NCBI GenBank assembly: GCA_027307235.1
Contig: DAHUXH010000018.1
Location: 1-46,540, forward strand
Length of the DNA stretch: 46,540 nt
Direction of reading: 5' to 3'
Origin: Vulcanimicrobiota bacterium
GTDB lineage: Bacteria; Vulcanimicrobiota; Vulcanimicrobiia; Vulcanimicrobiales; Vulcanimicrobiaceae
The notes under the pieces are model-generated. The model was not told the DNA's origin and searched no databases. It saw only the letters and a list, made by a program, of their open reading frames with translations. The position numbers and the translations under genes are program-made. Positions 19,638-27,688 of the stretch are shown piece by piece; position 1 is the first letter of the stretch, and each line of letters starts with the position of its first letter.

Positions 19638-20746
19638 TCCGCGTTCTGTTCCTGGCGGCCAACGTCGGCGTCGGACATCTCTCGGCGGCGCGAGCCATTG
19701 CCGCCGCCCTGCGCGAGGATGATCCGAAGGCGTACATTCGCATCGAAGATTCGTACAAGTATGCGGCGTCGGTCGTGTCATCGGTCGTGTCGAGCGGGTA
19801 TCTGCGTATGGTCAAGACGATTCCGCAGATGTACCGCTACATCTATCAACGCGCGGAACGCGCGACCGAAGTCGGGCCGTTCCGCTCGTGGGCGCAGCAA
19901 TTCGCCGCGCAGAACCTGCGCGCGCTGATCGAACGCGAGCGTCCCGATGCGGTCGTCTGCACGCATGCGTTTCCGTGCGGTGCGATGGCCGAGTACAAGC
20001 GCATGTTCACCGACGCGCCTCCGGTCGTCGGCGTCGTCACCGACTTCGCGGTGCACGCGTTCTGGATGTACGACAACATCGACGCGTATAGCGTCGCCAC
20101 CGAGGATTTGCGCGACGCGATGATAGCGCGCGGCATCGCGCCCGAGCGCATCGCGGTCACGGGCATTCCGGTTGAGCCCCATTTCGCCGATCGCATTGAC
20201 GACGCCGGCGCCTTGCGCGAAGAACTGGGAATTCCGTCCGCGTCACGGGCGATCTTGATCATGGGCGGGGGACTGGGCATCGGCCCGATCGTCGGCATCA
20301 TGCGTGAGCTGACCCAGATCGGCGAACCGCTCTGTGCGGTGGTGATGATCGGCAAGAATCGTGCGCTCGGCCGACGCGTGATGCAGGCGGCACAGGCGCT
20401 GCCCTACCCGGTGCGCGTCGTGCCGTTCGTCGGCAACGTCTACGACTATATGCATGCGTGCGACGTGTTCGTCACCAAGCCCGGTGGATTGAGCATCGCC
20501 GAAGCGTTGGCGGCGCGGATTCCGCTGGTCTTGCTCAAACCGTTGCCGGGGCAAGAAGAACGCAACGCGCGCTTTCTGCTCGATCGCGGTGCGGCCGTCC
20601 GAGCGCGCAACGCCGGTGAAGCGGCCGCGGCGGTGGAACACGTGCTGCGCGACGCCGATCGTCTGCGCTCGAGCGGCGCTGCCATCGCGCATCCCGAGGC
20701 GGCACACGAGGTCGCTTCGATTCTGCGCGGATTTACCGTATACTAG
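19634..20746 (+). CDS. MGDG-synthase-like family 28 glycosyltransferase
   Basis: About 370 residues. The N-terminal MGDG-synthase motif (RVLFLAANVGVGHLSAARAI) is followed by the receptor half with VVCTHAFPCGAMAEYK. The GT28 C-terminal domain has LIMGGGLGIGPI and VTKPGGLSIAEALAA. It probably glycosylates diacylglycerol, like UgtP/MGD enzymes. The essential N-terminal motif needs a start before the first GTG (19775). An in-frame TGA sits at 19589, and the only plausible start between is CTG at 19634, overlapping the upstream TGA. Confidence 0.87.
   Translation: MIRVLFLAANVGVGHLSAARAIAAALREDDPKAYIRIEDSYKYAASVVSSVVSSGYLRMVKTIPQMYRYIYQRAERATEVGPFRSWAQQFAAQNLRALIERERPDAVVCTHAFPCGAMAEYKRMFTDAPPVVGVVTDFAVHAFWMYDNIDAYSVATEDLRDAMIARGIAPERIAVTGIPVEPHFADRIDDAGALREELGIPSASRAILIMGGGLGIGPIVGIMRELTQIGEPLCAVVMIGKNRALGRRVMQAAQALPYPVRVVPFVGNVYDYMHACDVFVTKPGGLSIAEALAARIPLVLLKPLPGQEERNARFLLDRGAAVRARNAGEAAAAVEHVLRDADRLRSSGAAIAHPEAAHEVASILRGFTVY
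20716..20744 (+). promoter_or_regulatory. Promoter for the DoxX gene
   Basis: TTCGAT, a 17-base spacer and TATACT (20739–20744), with a GAGGAGGCC ribosome site close behind. It overlaps the last codons of the upstream glycosyltransferase gene. Confidence 0.5.
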
Positions 20747-20764
20747 ACGCGAGGAGGCCAGACC

Positions 20765-21310
20765 ATGCTCCCATCAGCCCGAACCTATGCAACGTGGCTT
20801 GCGTTGGCCCGGATCTTCGCGGGTGCGTTCTGGCTCTCGCACGGCGTTCCGAAGTTTTCCGATTCGGCAGCGTTCATGCCGCCCAACGGTTTCATGACGA
20901 CCTTCATCACCGCATCGCTCGCGCATACCGGCGGCACGTATCACACGTTCTTGCAGAACGTCGTTTTGCCGAACATCGCGCTGTTCGCCGAACTCGTGCG
21001 CTTGGGTGAAGTCGTCGCCGGCGCGCTGCTCGTTCTCGGCCTGTTCACGCGTGTGGGCGGCCTGCTCGCGACGTTCCTCGCGCTCAACTATCTGTGGGCC
21101 GGCGGCGGCGTGACGCACCTTTCGCAATGGACGACGCTGCCGGGCCTCGCCGCGGTCTTCTCCGCGCTGAACCTGGTGCTGCCGACGGGCCGCGCCCTAG
21201 GCATCGATCGCCTGATGACGCGCACCAAAACCGTCGCCCCCGCCGCGCGCGTCGCACCCGAATTCGTACCTGAAAAGCCGCTCACCGGCCCCACCGCGCC
21301 GCACGACTGA
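20765..21310 (+). CDS. DoxX-family membrane protein
   Basis: 181 residues with four membrane helices. The family opening LARIFAGAFWLSHGVPKF and the later GEVVAGALLVLGLFTRVGGL are typical of DoxX/DoxD-like proteins. A Pro/Thr-rich cytoplasmic tail of about 35 residues follows. Members are linked to thiosulfate:quinone oxidoreduction or oxidative stress, but the fold alone does not say which applies here. Strong GAGGAGG ribosome site. Confidence 0.85.
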   Translation: MLPSARTYATWLALARIFAGAFWLSHGVPKFSDSAAFMPPNGFMTTFITASLAHTGGTYHTFLQNVVLPNIALFAELVRLGEVVAGALLVLGLFTRVGGLLATFLALNYLWAGGGVTHLSQWTTLPGLAAVFSALNLVLPTGRALGIDRLMTRTKTVAPAARVAPEFVPEKPLTGPTAPHD

Positions 21311-21342
21311 TTGCGCCGTAGGTGGCGGGTAGTGGTCTGTGG

Positions 21343-21348
21343 TATAGT
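21343..21348 (+). promoter_or_regulatory. -10 element for the tRNA-Ser(GCT) transcript
   Basis: TATAGT ends 14 bases before the tRNA. I find no convincing -35 at the right spacing; TTGCGC at 21311 is too far away. Confidence 0.4.
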
Positions 21349-21362
21349 CGTCGGCGTCGCCG

Positions 21363-21452
21363 GGAGAGATGGCCGAGCGGCTGAAGGCGGCGGTTTGCTA
21401 AACCGTTATACGATGTAAAGTCGTATCGAGGGTTCGAATCCCTCTCTCTCCG
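21363..21452 (+). tRNA. tRNA-Ser (anticodon GCT)
   Basis: 90 bases, class II. The acceptor GGAGAGA pairs with TCTCTCC, the anticodon GCT (21397–21399) sits in a seven-base loop, a long variable arm is present (TACGATGTAAAGTCGTA) and the T-loop is GGTTCGAATCC. The CCA is not encoded. Confidence 0.96.
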
Positions 21453-21525
21453 AGTCCCTGTTTGCACGGAAGGGAACGCGTTTGCTCCGCCGTATCAGGG
21501 GAGGTCCCGCGTCAAAGCGCGGTAT

Positions 21526-21599
21526 GCGGTCGTAGCTCAATTGGATAGAGCAACAGGCTACGAACTTGTAGGTTGGGGGTTCGAGTCCCTCCGACCGCA
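21526..21599 (+). tRNA. tRNA-Arg (anticodon ACG)
   Basis: 74 bases. The acceptor GCGGTCG pairs with CGACCGC, and the anticodon loop CTACGAA has ACG at 21560–21562. A34 needs deamination to inosine to read CGC and CGA; the tadA gene for that lies about 600 bases downstream. The CCA is not encoded. Confidence 0.96.
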
Positions 21600-21607
21600 T
21601 GTGTGAG

Positions 21608-21644
21608 AACGAGCCCCGTCACGCGGCGGGGCTCGTTTGTTTTT
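21608..21644 (+). terminator. Terminator after tRNA-Arg(ACG)
   Basis: An 11-bp stem (AACGAGCCCCG with CGGGGCTCGTT) and an eight-base loop are followed by TGTTTTT. It ends the tRNA-Ser–tRNA-Arg transcript. Confidence 0.9.
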
Positions 21645-21662
21645 CGGCGAGGGCACGGGAGC

Positions 21663-21691
21663 TTGCAAGCCGTGGGGGAGTTTGGTAGTAT
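21663..21691 (+). promoter_or_regulatory. Promoter for tRNA-Met
   Basis: TTGCAA (21663–21668), an exact 17-base spacer and TAGTAT (21686–21691), placed just after the previous terminator and about 32 bases before the tRNA. Confidence 0.65.
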
Positions 21692-21723
21692 CCGGTGTCG
21701 AATGCCGATCCTCATGGGATTGC

Positions 21724-21795
21724 GGCTCGGTAGCTCAGTGGTAGAGCAGGGGACTCATAAGCCCTTGGTCGTAGGTTCAAATCCTACCCGAGTCA
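21724..21795 (+). tRNA. tRNA with CAT anticodon (Met elongator, or lysidine Ile)
   Basis: 72 bases. The acceptor GGCTCGG pairs with CCGAGTC (one G·T). Anticodon CAT is at 21756–21758 in loop CTCATAA; the closing stem pair is A·G, and the others pair normally. The paired first base and lack of three consecutive GC pairs in the stem argue against initiator tRNA. Elongator Met and tRNA-Ile2 cannot be separated by eye. Confidence 0.88.
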
Positions 21796-21800
21796 ATTTT

Positions 21801-21836
21801 GGGGGGCGGCCGCTGCACCACACGGCCGTCCCCGTT
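21801..21836 (+). terminator. Terminator or attenuator after tRNA-Met
   Basis: The stem GGGGGCGGCCG with CGGCCGTCCCC and a ten-base loop is followed by GTTTTT. It ends only a few bases before the ribosome site of the next gene, so readthrough at this hairpin may control that gene. Confidence 0.8.
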
Positions 21837-21849
21837 TTTCGAGGAAATT

Positions 21850-22086
21850 ATGTCGACCATTCCGTGCGATTTCTGTCCTCACCCGGTCGATCGGACGCAG
21901 ATGGAAGAGATCGAAATCTCGCATTACGTGCCCGACTCTTCCGGTGACGACCTCGCGTACGCGCGCACGTATTATTTCGGTCACCCGGATTGTGTGCGCA
22001 AGTTTTACCGCAGTCTCGTCGAACATAAGCTCGATCTGTTCAAGCACATCCCCAGCACCGGACCGTCACCGGATGTTCCGCGCTGA
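21850..22086 (+). CDS. Small Cys/His protein, probable zinc binder
   Basis: 78 residues with CDFC near the N-terminus (Cys 6 and 9) and GHPDC in the middle (His 45, Cys 48), a spacing that suggests one bound zinc. A GAGGAAAT ribosome site precedes the ATG. No family name comes to mind. It is flanked by tRNA-Met with its terminator and by tRNA-Arg(CCG), so its only visible transcription is readthrough. Confidence 0.75.
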   Translation: MSTIPCDFCPHPVDRTQMEEIEISHYVPDSSGDDLAYARTYYFGHPDCVRKFYRSLVEHKLDLFKHIPSTGPSPDVPR

Positions 22087-22094
22087 TGATGCGT

Positions 22095-22171
<77 letters not shown>

Positions 22172-22181
22172 TTTTTCAACC

Positions 22182-22679
22182 ATGAACGACACATCGTCAT
22201 CGATCGACGAGCGGTACATGCGCCGCGCGATCGAACTCGCCGCGATCGCGCAAGAAGCCGGCGACGTTCCCATCGGCGCAGTGCTCGTCTGCGGCGATCT
22301 CGTCATCGAGACGAAGAACGAAAAAGAAGCGCGGCCCGACCCGACCGCGCATGCCGAGATGCTCGCGATTCATGAAGCGGCGCGCAGGACGGGTGCCTGG
22401 CGGCTCTCTGAGGCGACGCTGTACGTCACCAAGGAGCCGTGCGTGATGTGCGCCGGTGCGATCGTCGCCGCGCGCCTGGCTCGCGTGGTCTACGGGGCTC
22501 GCGATCCCAAGGGCGGGGCCGACGGCGGCGCCTTCGACTACTTGCGCTCACCCAAGACCAATCACCGCCTCGCGGTCGAGTCCGGTGTGCTTGAAGCCGA
22601 GACGGCGGAGCAGCTTCAGAGCTTCTTTCGTCGCAAGCGCGCAAAGCCGCAAGAAGGTATCGCCGAAACGACGCTGTAG
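22182..22679 (+). CDS. tadA: tRNA adenosine(34) deaminase
   Basis: 165 residues. It converts A34 to inosine in tRNA-Arg(ACG). The zinc-deaminase motifs HAE (57–59) and PCVMC (86–90) are intact, and AGDVPIGAVLV is the usual N-terminal block. It follows tRNA-Arg(CCG) so closely that the two are probably co-transcribed. Its substrate tRNA-Arg(ACG) is encoded in the same cluster. Confidence 0.96.
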   Translation: MNDTSSSIDERYMRRAIELAAIAQEAGDVPIGAVLVCGDLVIETKNEKEARPDPTAHAEMLAIHEAARRTGAWRLSEATLYVTKEPCVMCAGAIVAARLARVVYGARDPKGGADGGAFDYLRSPKTNHRLAVESGVLEAETAEQLQSFFRRKRAKPQEGIAETTL

Positions 22680-22704
22680 TACCGCACGCTTCGGGTACAA
22701 CCAT

Positions 22705-22795
22705 GGAGAGGTGGTCGAGTGGTTGAAGGCACCCGCCTCGAAAGCGGGCAGACGTGATGAACGTCTCGAGAGTTCGAATCTCTCCCTCTCCGCCA
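22705..22795 (+). tRNA. tRNA-Ser (anticodon CGA)
   Basis: Class II tRNA. The acceptor GGAGAGG pairs with CCTCTCC, the anticodon CGA (22739–22741) is in loop CTCGAAA, the variable arm is long and the CCA is encoded (22793–22795). Confidence 0.96.
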
Positions 22796-22820
22796 CTGTT
22801 TCATTGAGGAGTTCTTCGGT

Positions 22821-23633
22821 ATGAAGCTCGTTCGCTTTGTGATCTGTCTTCTGATCGGCTTGGTTGGCACTTTCGGGAACGCACGAGCCGACGCGCCTTC
22901 CGGTCGCGTCCAAGTCATGATCGTTGGTGTCGACCACCTCGTCTCGGCGCGCGACGTGAATAACTCGAAGAAATTCGATCCGCTGACGCCCGAACGGCAA
23001 GCGCAGATCATCGACGCGATGCAACGCATCGCGAAGTTCAAACCGACGAAAATCATGGTCGAGGACACGTACGGAAATCCCAGGCTGCCGGACCGCTACG
23101 CAGCCTATCGCAAAGGCGCGTTCACCCTTGGCGCCAACGAGGTCTACCAGTTCGGATTCAGACTGGCAGAGATGGTCAACGCACCGACCGTCTACCCGAT
23201 CGACATGCAAGGTTTTCCGTTTGACTATCCCGGCCTGATCGCGTCGGCAAAAAAGAACGGGCAGACCGCGACCTTCGATGCGGCGAATGCGTTCACCAAG
23301 CCGGTTTTTCAGAAATCCGACGACGTCTCGTATTCGGGAACGATCCTCGAAACGCTGCGTTTCCTGAATGGACCCCTCTTTCAGAAGACGAGCGCGTCGT
23401 GGTACCTCTACATTGACGGCATCGGCGGGGGCAAGGACTACGCGGGTGCCGACCTCGTCTCGTTCTGGTACGCGCGCAACCTGCATATCTTCGCCAACAT
23501 TCGGCGCGACATCGACTCGCCGAACGATCGCGTGGTGGTCTTCATGGGCGCTGGACACGCTCCGCTGCTGCGGAGCTTCGTCGAGCTCTCTCCCGATATG
23601 CAACTCGTCGACCCGGAGCCGTACTTGCAGTAG
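22821..23633 (+). CDS. Secreted DUF5694 / TraB-like protein
   Basis: 270 residues with a signal peptide (MKLVRFVICLLIGLVGTFGN, cleaved near ARA). The mature part has VMIVGVDHLVSARD, KPTKIMVEDTYGN and the C-terminal VVVFMGAGHAPLLR, which fits the DUF5694/ChaN–TraB-like fold with its paired His/Glu positions. The enzymatic activity of this family is not clear to me. GAGGAG ribosome site. Its end overlaps the convergent gene by 92 bases. Confidence 0.72.
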   Translation: MKLVRFVICLLIGLVGTFGNARADAPSGRVQVMIVGVDHLVSARDVNNSKKFDPLTPERQAQIIDAMQRIAKFKPTKIMVEDTYGNPRLPDRYAAYRKGAFTLGANEVYQFGFRLAEMVNAPTVYPIDMQGFPFDYPGLIASAKKNGQTATFDAANAFTKPVFQKSDDVSYSGTILETLRFLNGPLFQKTSASWYLYIDGIGGGKDYAGADLVSFWYARNLHIFANIRRDIDSPNDRVVVFMGAGHAPLLRSFVELSPDMQLVDPEPYLQ

Positions 23634-24351
23634 GAGGCGGCGATCCGGCCAGGCGCGGGTCGGGTGCGGTATCCGAGATCGTCAGGTTGCGGTACGTGAC
23701 GTCGGCGACGACGCCGAACGACATGATCACGGCGTGTTCGCTCGCGCTGAACGTGCCGTGCACGATCATCCACCGGCCGTCAACGACGGCGTAATCGAGC
23801 GCGATGACTTGGTCGCTGCCCAGATCGCGCAACTCGATGTGGGACGGAAGCTGTGAGGCGGCATCGATTCTCAACTCGCTCACATAGAGGCCGCTGTTTC
23901 CCTGGGTCGGCTGCATGACGATATGCGGTGCGGCGGGCGTCGAATCGGGCGCGTACCGCGTCGTCCATTCGCTGAAATAGGGAACGACGGCGTCGACGCT
24001 CGCGTCGGGTTGCGGGATCTGCAGATCGTAGAGCTTGCCGCGCGTCAACGAGATCGTCACCTGCTTGAAATTCGCGAAATAGCTGAAATTGAATTGTGAG
24101 AACGGGTCGAAGTAAGGAACGATCGGGAACGCCTTGCCGACGCTCTCGCCGCCGTTGGGAAGGTCGCGCATGATCGCGTAATCGTCGGCTTGGCGCACGA
24201 CGACGTGGCGGTTGATGTCTTGCGTTCGTCCGAGCGCGGGCGCCGTGACATGCGTGTACTCATCGTACGTGATATACACCGGCGGCGCGGTCGTGTAGGC
24301 CTGTGCCGCTCGGTTGATGGCGAGGGCGAGAGCGAGGTCGGCGGGGATCAT
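23542..24351 (-). CDS. Protein of unknown function, beta-rich
   Basis: 269 residues. The body alternates short strands (VYITYDEYTHVTAP, QVTISLTRGKLYDLQIP, HIELRDLGSDQVIALDY), resembling the lipoprotein-carrier-like secreted proteins found in uncultured phyla. No strong signal peptide is visible from the ATG at 24351. The last 27 or so residues are Arg/Ala-rich and lie opposite the end of the DUF5694 gene, so that tail may be a poorly constrained extension. Function unknown. Confidence 0.65.
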   Translation of the reverse strand: MIPADLALALAINRAAQAYTTAPPVYITYDEYTHVTAPALGRTQDINRHVVVRQADDYAIMRDLPNGGESVGKAFPIVPYFDPFSQFNFSYFANFKQVTISLTRGKLYDLQIPQPDASVDAVVPYFSEWTTRYAPDSTPAAPHIVMQPTQGNSGLYVSELRIDAASQLPSHIELRDLGSDQVIALDYAVVDGRWMIVHGTFSASEHAVIMSFGVVADVTYRNLTISDTAPDPRLAGSPPPTASTAPGRRVAYRERARRSSAAAERVQRP

Positions 24352-24404
24352 CGTGTGTCACGTTCGCTGGAGGGTTCGTACCTACCGCCGCCGCAAGCCA
24401 GGGC

Positions 24405-25598
24405 ATGATCGAACCGAGCGCAGCGACACTCGAACGAGTCATCGAGATCCGTCGTGCCATCCATCGTTATCCGGAACTAGGCTTCGAGGAGCACGAGACC
24501 GCCGCGCTCATCGAGCGCGAGTTGGATGAACTGGGGATCGCGCATCGCCGGATCGCTAAGACCGGCGTAGTCGGTGTGGTGCGCGGGCGGCATCCGGGCC
24601 GCGTCGCCGGACTGCGCGCCGACATGGATGCGCTGCCGATCACCGAGCGCAGCGGTGTGGCATTTGCCTCCGAGATTCCCGGCGTGATGCACGCGTGCGG
24701 GCACGACGCGCACGTCGCGATGCTGCTCGGCGCTGCGCGTACGCTGCAACAGCATCGCGATGACCTGTGCGGTGCGGTGGTGCTGCTGTTTCAGCCGGCG
24801 GAAGAAGGTCCGGGAGGCGCGCTGCCGATGATCGAGCAAGGCGCGCTCGACGATCCGCGCGTGGATGCGGTGGCGATGCTGCACGTGGATACACGCTTGC
24901 ATGCGGGAAGTATCGGGATCACGCCGGGTCCGGTCAACGCGGCGGCCGATGAACTCGCCGTCACCGTGATCGGCAAAGGCGGCCACGGCGCCTATCCGCA
25001 TACGGCCGTCGATGCGATACCGGCCGCGAGCGCGATGGTGCTTGCTTTGCAGAATATCGCGGCGCGTGAAACCGATCCGCTCAAGAGCGTCGTCGTCACC
25101 ATCGGTACGTTGAACGGCGGGTATCGCAACAACGTCATCGCCGACGAAGTGCACATGACGGGAACGTTGCGCTCGCACGATCCGCAGATTCGCGATGAAC
25201 TACCCGAGCGCGTGCGCCGTATTCTCGACGGAATCGCGGCAGCGTACAACGTGCGCGTCGACGTTCAGGTGAAACTCGGGTACCCGCCGGTGGTGAACAA
25301 CGCGAATCTGGCAGAACGATTCGCCGCCTATGCGCGAGCGCTGGAGTTGGCGCGCGTCGAGCGCCCGCTGGCCACGATGGGCGGCGAAGATTTCGCATAC
25401 TTCGCGCAGCGCGTGCCCGGCTTGCACGTGCGCCTGGGCGTGCGCAACGAGTCGATCGGCGCAGTTCACTCGGGCCACAGCGCGGAATTTCGCCTGGACG
25501 AGGCCGCGCTCGCGGTCGGGGTACGAACGCTCATCGCCTTCGCGGTCGGCGTCGGCGGGGGCGAGGTGTCAAGCGAGGAGGCGCTCGGAGCACCATAG
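24405..25598 (+). CDS. M20D-family amidohydrolase
   Basis: 397 residues. The metal site VMHACGHDAHVAMLLGAART, the GLRADMDALPI block, the catalytic FQPAEEGPGGA and the dimerisation domain (GGHGAYPHTAVDAI) are all present, as is the late TMGGEDFAYF. The family removes acyl or other groups from amino acids (hippurate, N-acetylated amino acids, IAA conjugates). Specificity cannot be assigned. Confidence 0.92.
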   Translation: MIEPSAATLERVIEIRRAIHRYPELGFEEHETAALIERELDELGIAHRRIAKTGVVGVVRGRHPGRVAGLRADMDALPITERSGVAFASEIPGVMHACGHDAHVAMLLGAARTLQQHRDDLCGAVVLLFQPAEEGPGGALPMIEQGALDDPRVDAVAMLHVDTRLHAGSIGITPGPVNAAADELAVTVIGKGGHGAYPHTAVDAIPAASAMVLALQNIAARETDPLKSVVVTIGTLNGGYRNNVIADEVHMTGTLRSHDPQIRDELPERVRRILDGIAAAYNVRVDVQVKLGYPPVVNNANLAERFAAYARALELARVERPLATMGGEDFAYFAQRVPGLHVRLGVRNESIGAVHSGHSAEFRLDEAALAVGVRTLIAFAVGVGGGEVSSEEALGAP

Positions 25599-25652
25599 AT
25601 TGGGGCCGATTGCTTGGGCAGGCGCTATATCTAGGGCGTAGAAGCCAGGCCC

Positions 25653-26153
25653 ATGGCGATGGTATCCGAACCGGATCGGCCGGCACGCCGGCATCTTTCC
25701 GGGAGCCTCGAAGTCGAGTCGGCGCCCGAAGAAGCGTTCGCACTGCTGGCGGCGGTTGAAAAATGGCCGCTCTGGCTGTCGTTCTTGCGAACCTCGCGGC
25801 TGGCCGACCCCTCGCAACCGCTCCAGCGCGGGAGCGAAGTCTTGGTCCGCTCGGCGATTCCCGGCGATCCCGAACAACTCTACGAAGTTGACGTGATGAT
25901 CGCCAACTACCATCTCTCGCTGGTCGGCGCGTACTCCGTGCGCCGCCGCATCGACTTTCGCATCGAACGCAAGACGTCGCGCTCGAAGATTCACGTGAAA
26001 GTTGAGTACCCGTCGTATCACGGCCGGGTCGGTGCATGGATCGACAGCGTGCTGCGCGGTCGCAAACTCTCCGCCGCGCTCGACCGTTCGTTGCACCAGT
26101 TCAAAGGCTTGGTCGAGGTTCTCCCCGAGCACTCACTGCTCGCCGACCTGTAA
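25653..26153 (+). CDS. SRPBCC (polyketide cyclase/START-like) protein
   Basis: 166 residues. The typical opening for this lipid- or quinone-binding fold is visible: GSLEVESAPEEAFALLAAVE then KWPLWLSF. Strands in the middle (YEVDVMIANYHLSLVGAY) and a C-terminal amphipathic helix (LDRSLHQFKGLVEVL) complete the fold. The ligand is unknown. Confidence 0.75.
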   Translation: MAMVSEPDRPARRHLSGSLEVESAPEEAFALLAAVEKWPLWLSFLRTSRLADPSQPLQRGSEVLVRSAIPGDPEQLYEVDVMIANYHLSLVGAYSVRRRIDFRIERKTSRSKIHVKVEYPSYHGRVGAWIDSVLRGRKLSAALDRSLHQFKGLVEVLPEHSLLADL

Positions 26154-26157
26154 GAGT

Positions 26158-26397
26158 CTAGGCTGCCGATTCGCCTTTCGGCGCGCTCGGTGTGCTCGGT
26201 GCATCGGAGGAGCTTGCGCTCGGGCGCGAATCGGTGACGTAGAAGCCGGAGCCCTTGAAGAGAATCGGGGCTGGATTGAACAGGCGCTTGCAGGCGCCGC
26301 CGCATGCTGCGCACGGCTGGTCGTGAGTCTCGTCGAAACCGTGACGCACTTCGCTGACGAGGCCGCATTGCGAACACTGATAGTCGTACAATGGCAT
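26158..26397 (-). CDS. FmdB-type zinc ribbon protein
   Basis: 79 residues with MPLYDYQCSQCG at the start and PCAACGG later (Cys 8, 11, 29, 32), the FmdB family zinc ribbon, then a GSGFYVTD strand and a Ser/Pro-rich tail. Some members are annotated as regulators of formamidase genes, but most are uncharacterised. It is convergent with the SRPBCC gene, four bases away. Confidence 0.9.
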   Translation of the reverse strand: MPLYDYQCSQCGLVSEVRHGFDETHDQPCAACGGACKRLFNPAPILFKGSGFYVTDSRPSASSSDAPSTPSAPKGESAA

Positions 26398-26406
26398 ACG
26401 TGCCCT

Positions 26407-26447
26407 AGTATACTACAGCCCTAGCAGTCGTGGTCAATGACTGCTAG
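26407..26447 (-). promoter_or_regulatory. Promoter with palindromic operator for the FmdB gene
   Basis: On the minus strand TTGACC (26432–26437), 16 bases and TAGTAT (26410–26415) form a promoter. A perfect inverted repeat, CTAGCAGTC-9-GACTGCTAG (26421–26447), covers the -35. It has no T-run, so an operator is more likely than a terminator for the upstream gene that ends at 26459. Confidence 0.55.
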
Positions 26448-26458
26448 GAGCCTGTCGG

Positions 26459-27688
26459 TCACAACGGTCCAAACGGGGACGGGGGGTCGAACGGCGACTC
26501 TTCCTCGTCGGGGGCTTCCCATTTCCATCCCATCGGAGCGGGCGGAGGCTCCGCGCCGATCGGCAGGCCGAAGAGTGCCGGGGCGTCCGGCACGGCGAAA
26601 GGCGCGCCGAACGGCGACGGCGGCGGCATCCCGCCGGCGGGCTCCGGCGGCATGGGAGCCCCGAACGGAAGGCCGGGAGTGAACGCCGGGGGCGCCTCGT
26701 TGGCGGGCTGGCCGAAGCCGAAGGCCGGCGCGGCCGGCGCGGGCGGTGCCGCAACCGCGGAAGGCGGAGAGGGAAGCACTGGGCTTTGCGGCGGAGCGTC
26801 CACCGGCGGGAACTCGTAACCGGCTTCAGGTGTGATGGCGTGGTCTTGCCCGGCAAGGGCGCGTTGAACCGTCTGGGCGATCTCGGCTGCCGCCGCCGCT
26901 GCCACGCCGGGCTCGACCGGCATGGCCCGCCGGACGACAGTGGCGCGCGGAGTAAATGCGGGGACGATCATCTCACCAACGGCTGCGCCGACCAAAACGT
27001 AGCGCGGCGGCGGAAGCAGTTGGCCGCCGGGCCGCTTGGCGATCTCGCGCAACTCGTCGATGTACGTTTGAGGAGCGTCTTCGACGCGTATCGTTTCGAG
27101 CAACAACTCGACGGTATCGCGCAGATACTCGTGCGGCGGCATTTTCGAAAATGCGAAGACGTGCTGCGCGACGTCGGCTTTGACCGCTTGCAGCAGCTTC
27201 TTCCAATAGTCGATCGGCTGATAGTACTCGAATTGCCCGAGTTCGCGCTTGGCTTGCGAGTAGAGCAAGGCGATGCGCTTGCCGAGCGGATCGGCCGGTG
27301 GGGCGGGCTCGACAACAGCAATGCGATGAGCGACGCGCGCCAATTCCGAACAGACTTGTCCATGAAAGAACGGGTCGATTTCATGAAGGTAATGAAACGA
27401 CACCGCGAGATCGAAGCTGTCGTCTTTCGCCGGAATGACCGACGTACTGCCGCGCAACAGCTTGGCGCGCAGCGACGCGAACGCATTGATCGCCTCGTTG
27501 CGGTGCTCGATCACGGTCACGTTCGCGCCCGCGCCGATCGCGCGCTTGACCCACTGCCCGTCGGGCCCGTATCCGCAAAACAGCACGCGAGCGCCGCGCT
27601 CGATCATGAGCGATTCCCAGATCAGCGTGTCGATGTAGTGCGCTTCAGCCGCGAACTCGTCGGCGGAGTAGATCGCCTCGGTACTCAT
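26459..27688 (-). CDS. Class I SAM methyltransferase with proline-rich tail
   Basis: 409 residues. Residues 1–180 are a Rossmann methyltransferase: RVLFCGYGPDGQWVKRAI for the SAM loop, then VTVIEHRNEAI and DSFDLAVSFHYLHEID. A helical part follows. From about residue 270 the chain becomes Pro/Ala/Gly-rich (repeated FG, PFG and PPP) and ends DPPSPFGPL. Its ATG overlaps the aroA stop (ATGA). The substrate is unknown. Confidence 0.82.
   Translation of the reverse strand: MSTEAIYSADEFAAEAHYIDTLIWESLMIERGARVLFCGYGPDGQWVKRAIGAGANVTVIEHRNEAINAFASLRAKLLRGSTSVIPAKDDSFDLAVSFHYLHEIDPFFHGQVCSELARVAHRIAVVEPAPPADPLGKRIALLYSQAKRELGQFEYYQPIDYWKKLLQAVKADVAQHVFAFSKMPPHEYLRDTVELLLETIRVEDAPQTYIDELREIAKRPGGQLLPPPRYVLVGAAVGEMIVPAFTPRATVVRRAMPVEPGVAAAAAAEIAQTVQRALAGQDHAITPEAGYEFPPVDAPPQSPVLPSPPSAVAAPPAPAAPAFGFGQPANEAPPAFTPGLPFGAPMPPEPAGGMPPPSPFGAPFAVPDAPALFGLPIGAEPPPAPMGWKWEAPDEEESPFDPPSPFGPL

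Noticed and set aside
26421-26447. Terminator for the methyltransferase gene
   Set aside because: The stem is perfect but has no T-run on the minus strand and overlaps a good -35, so operator is preferred.
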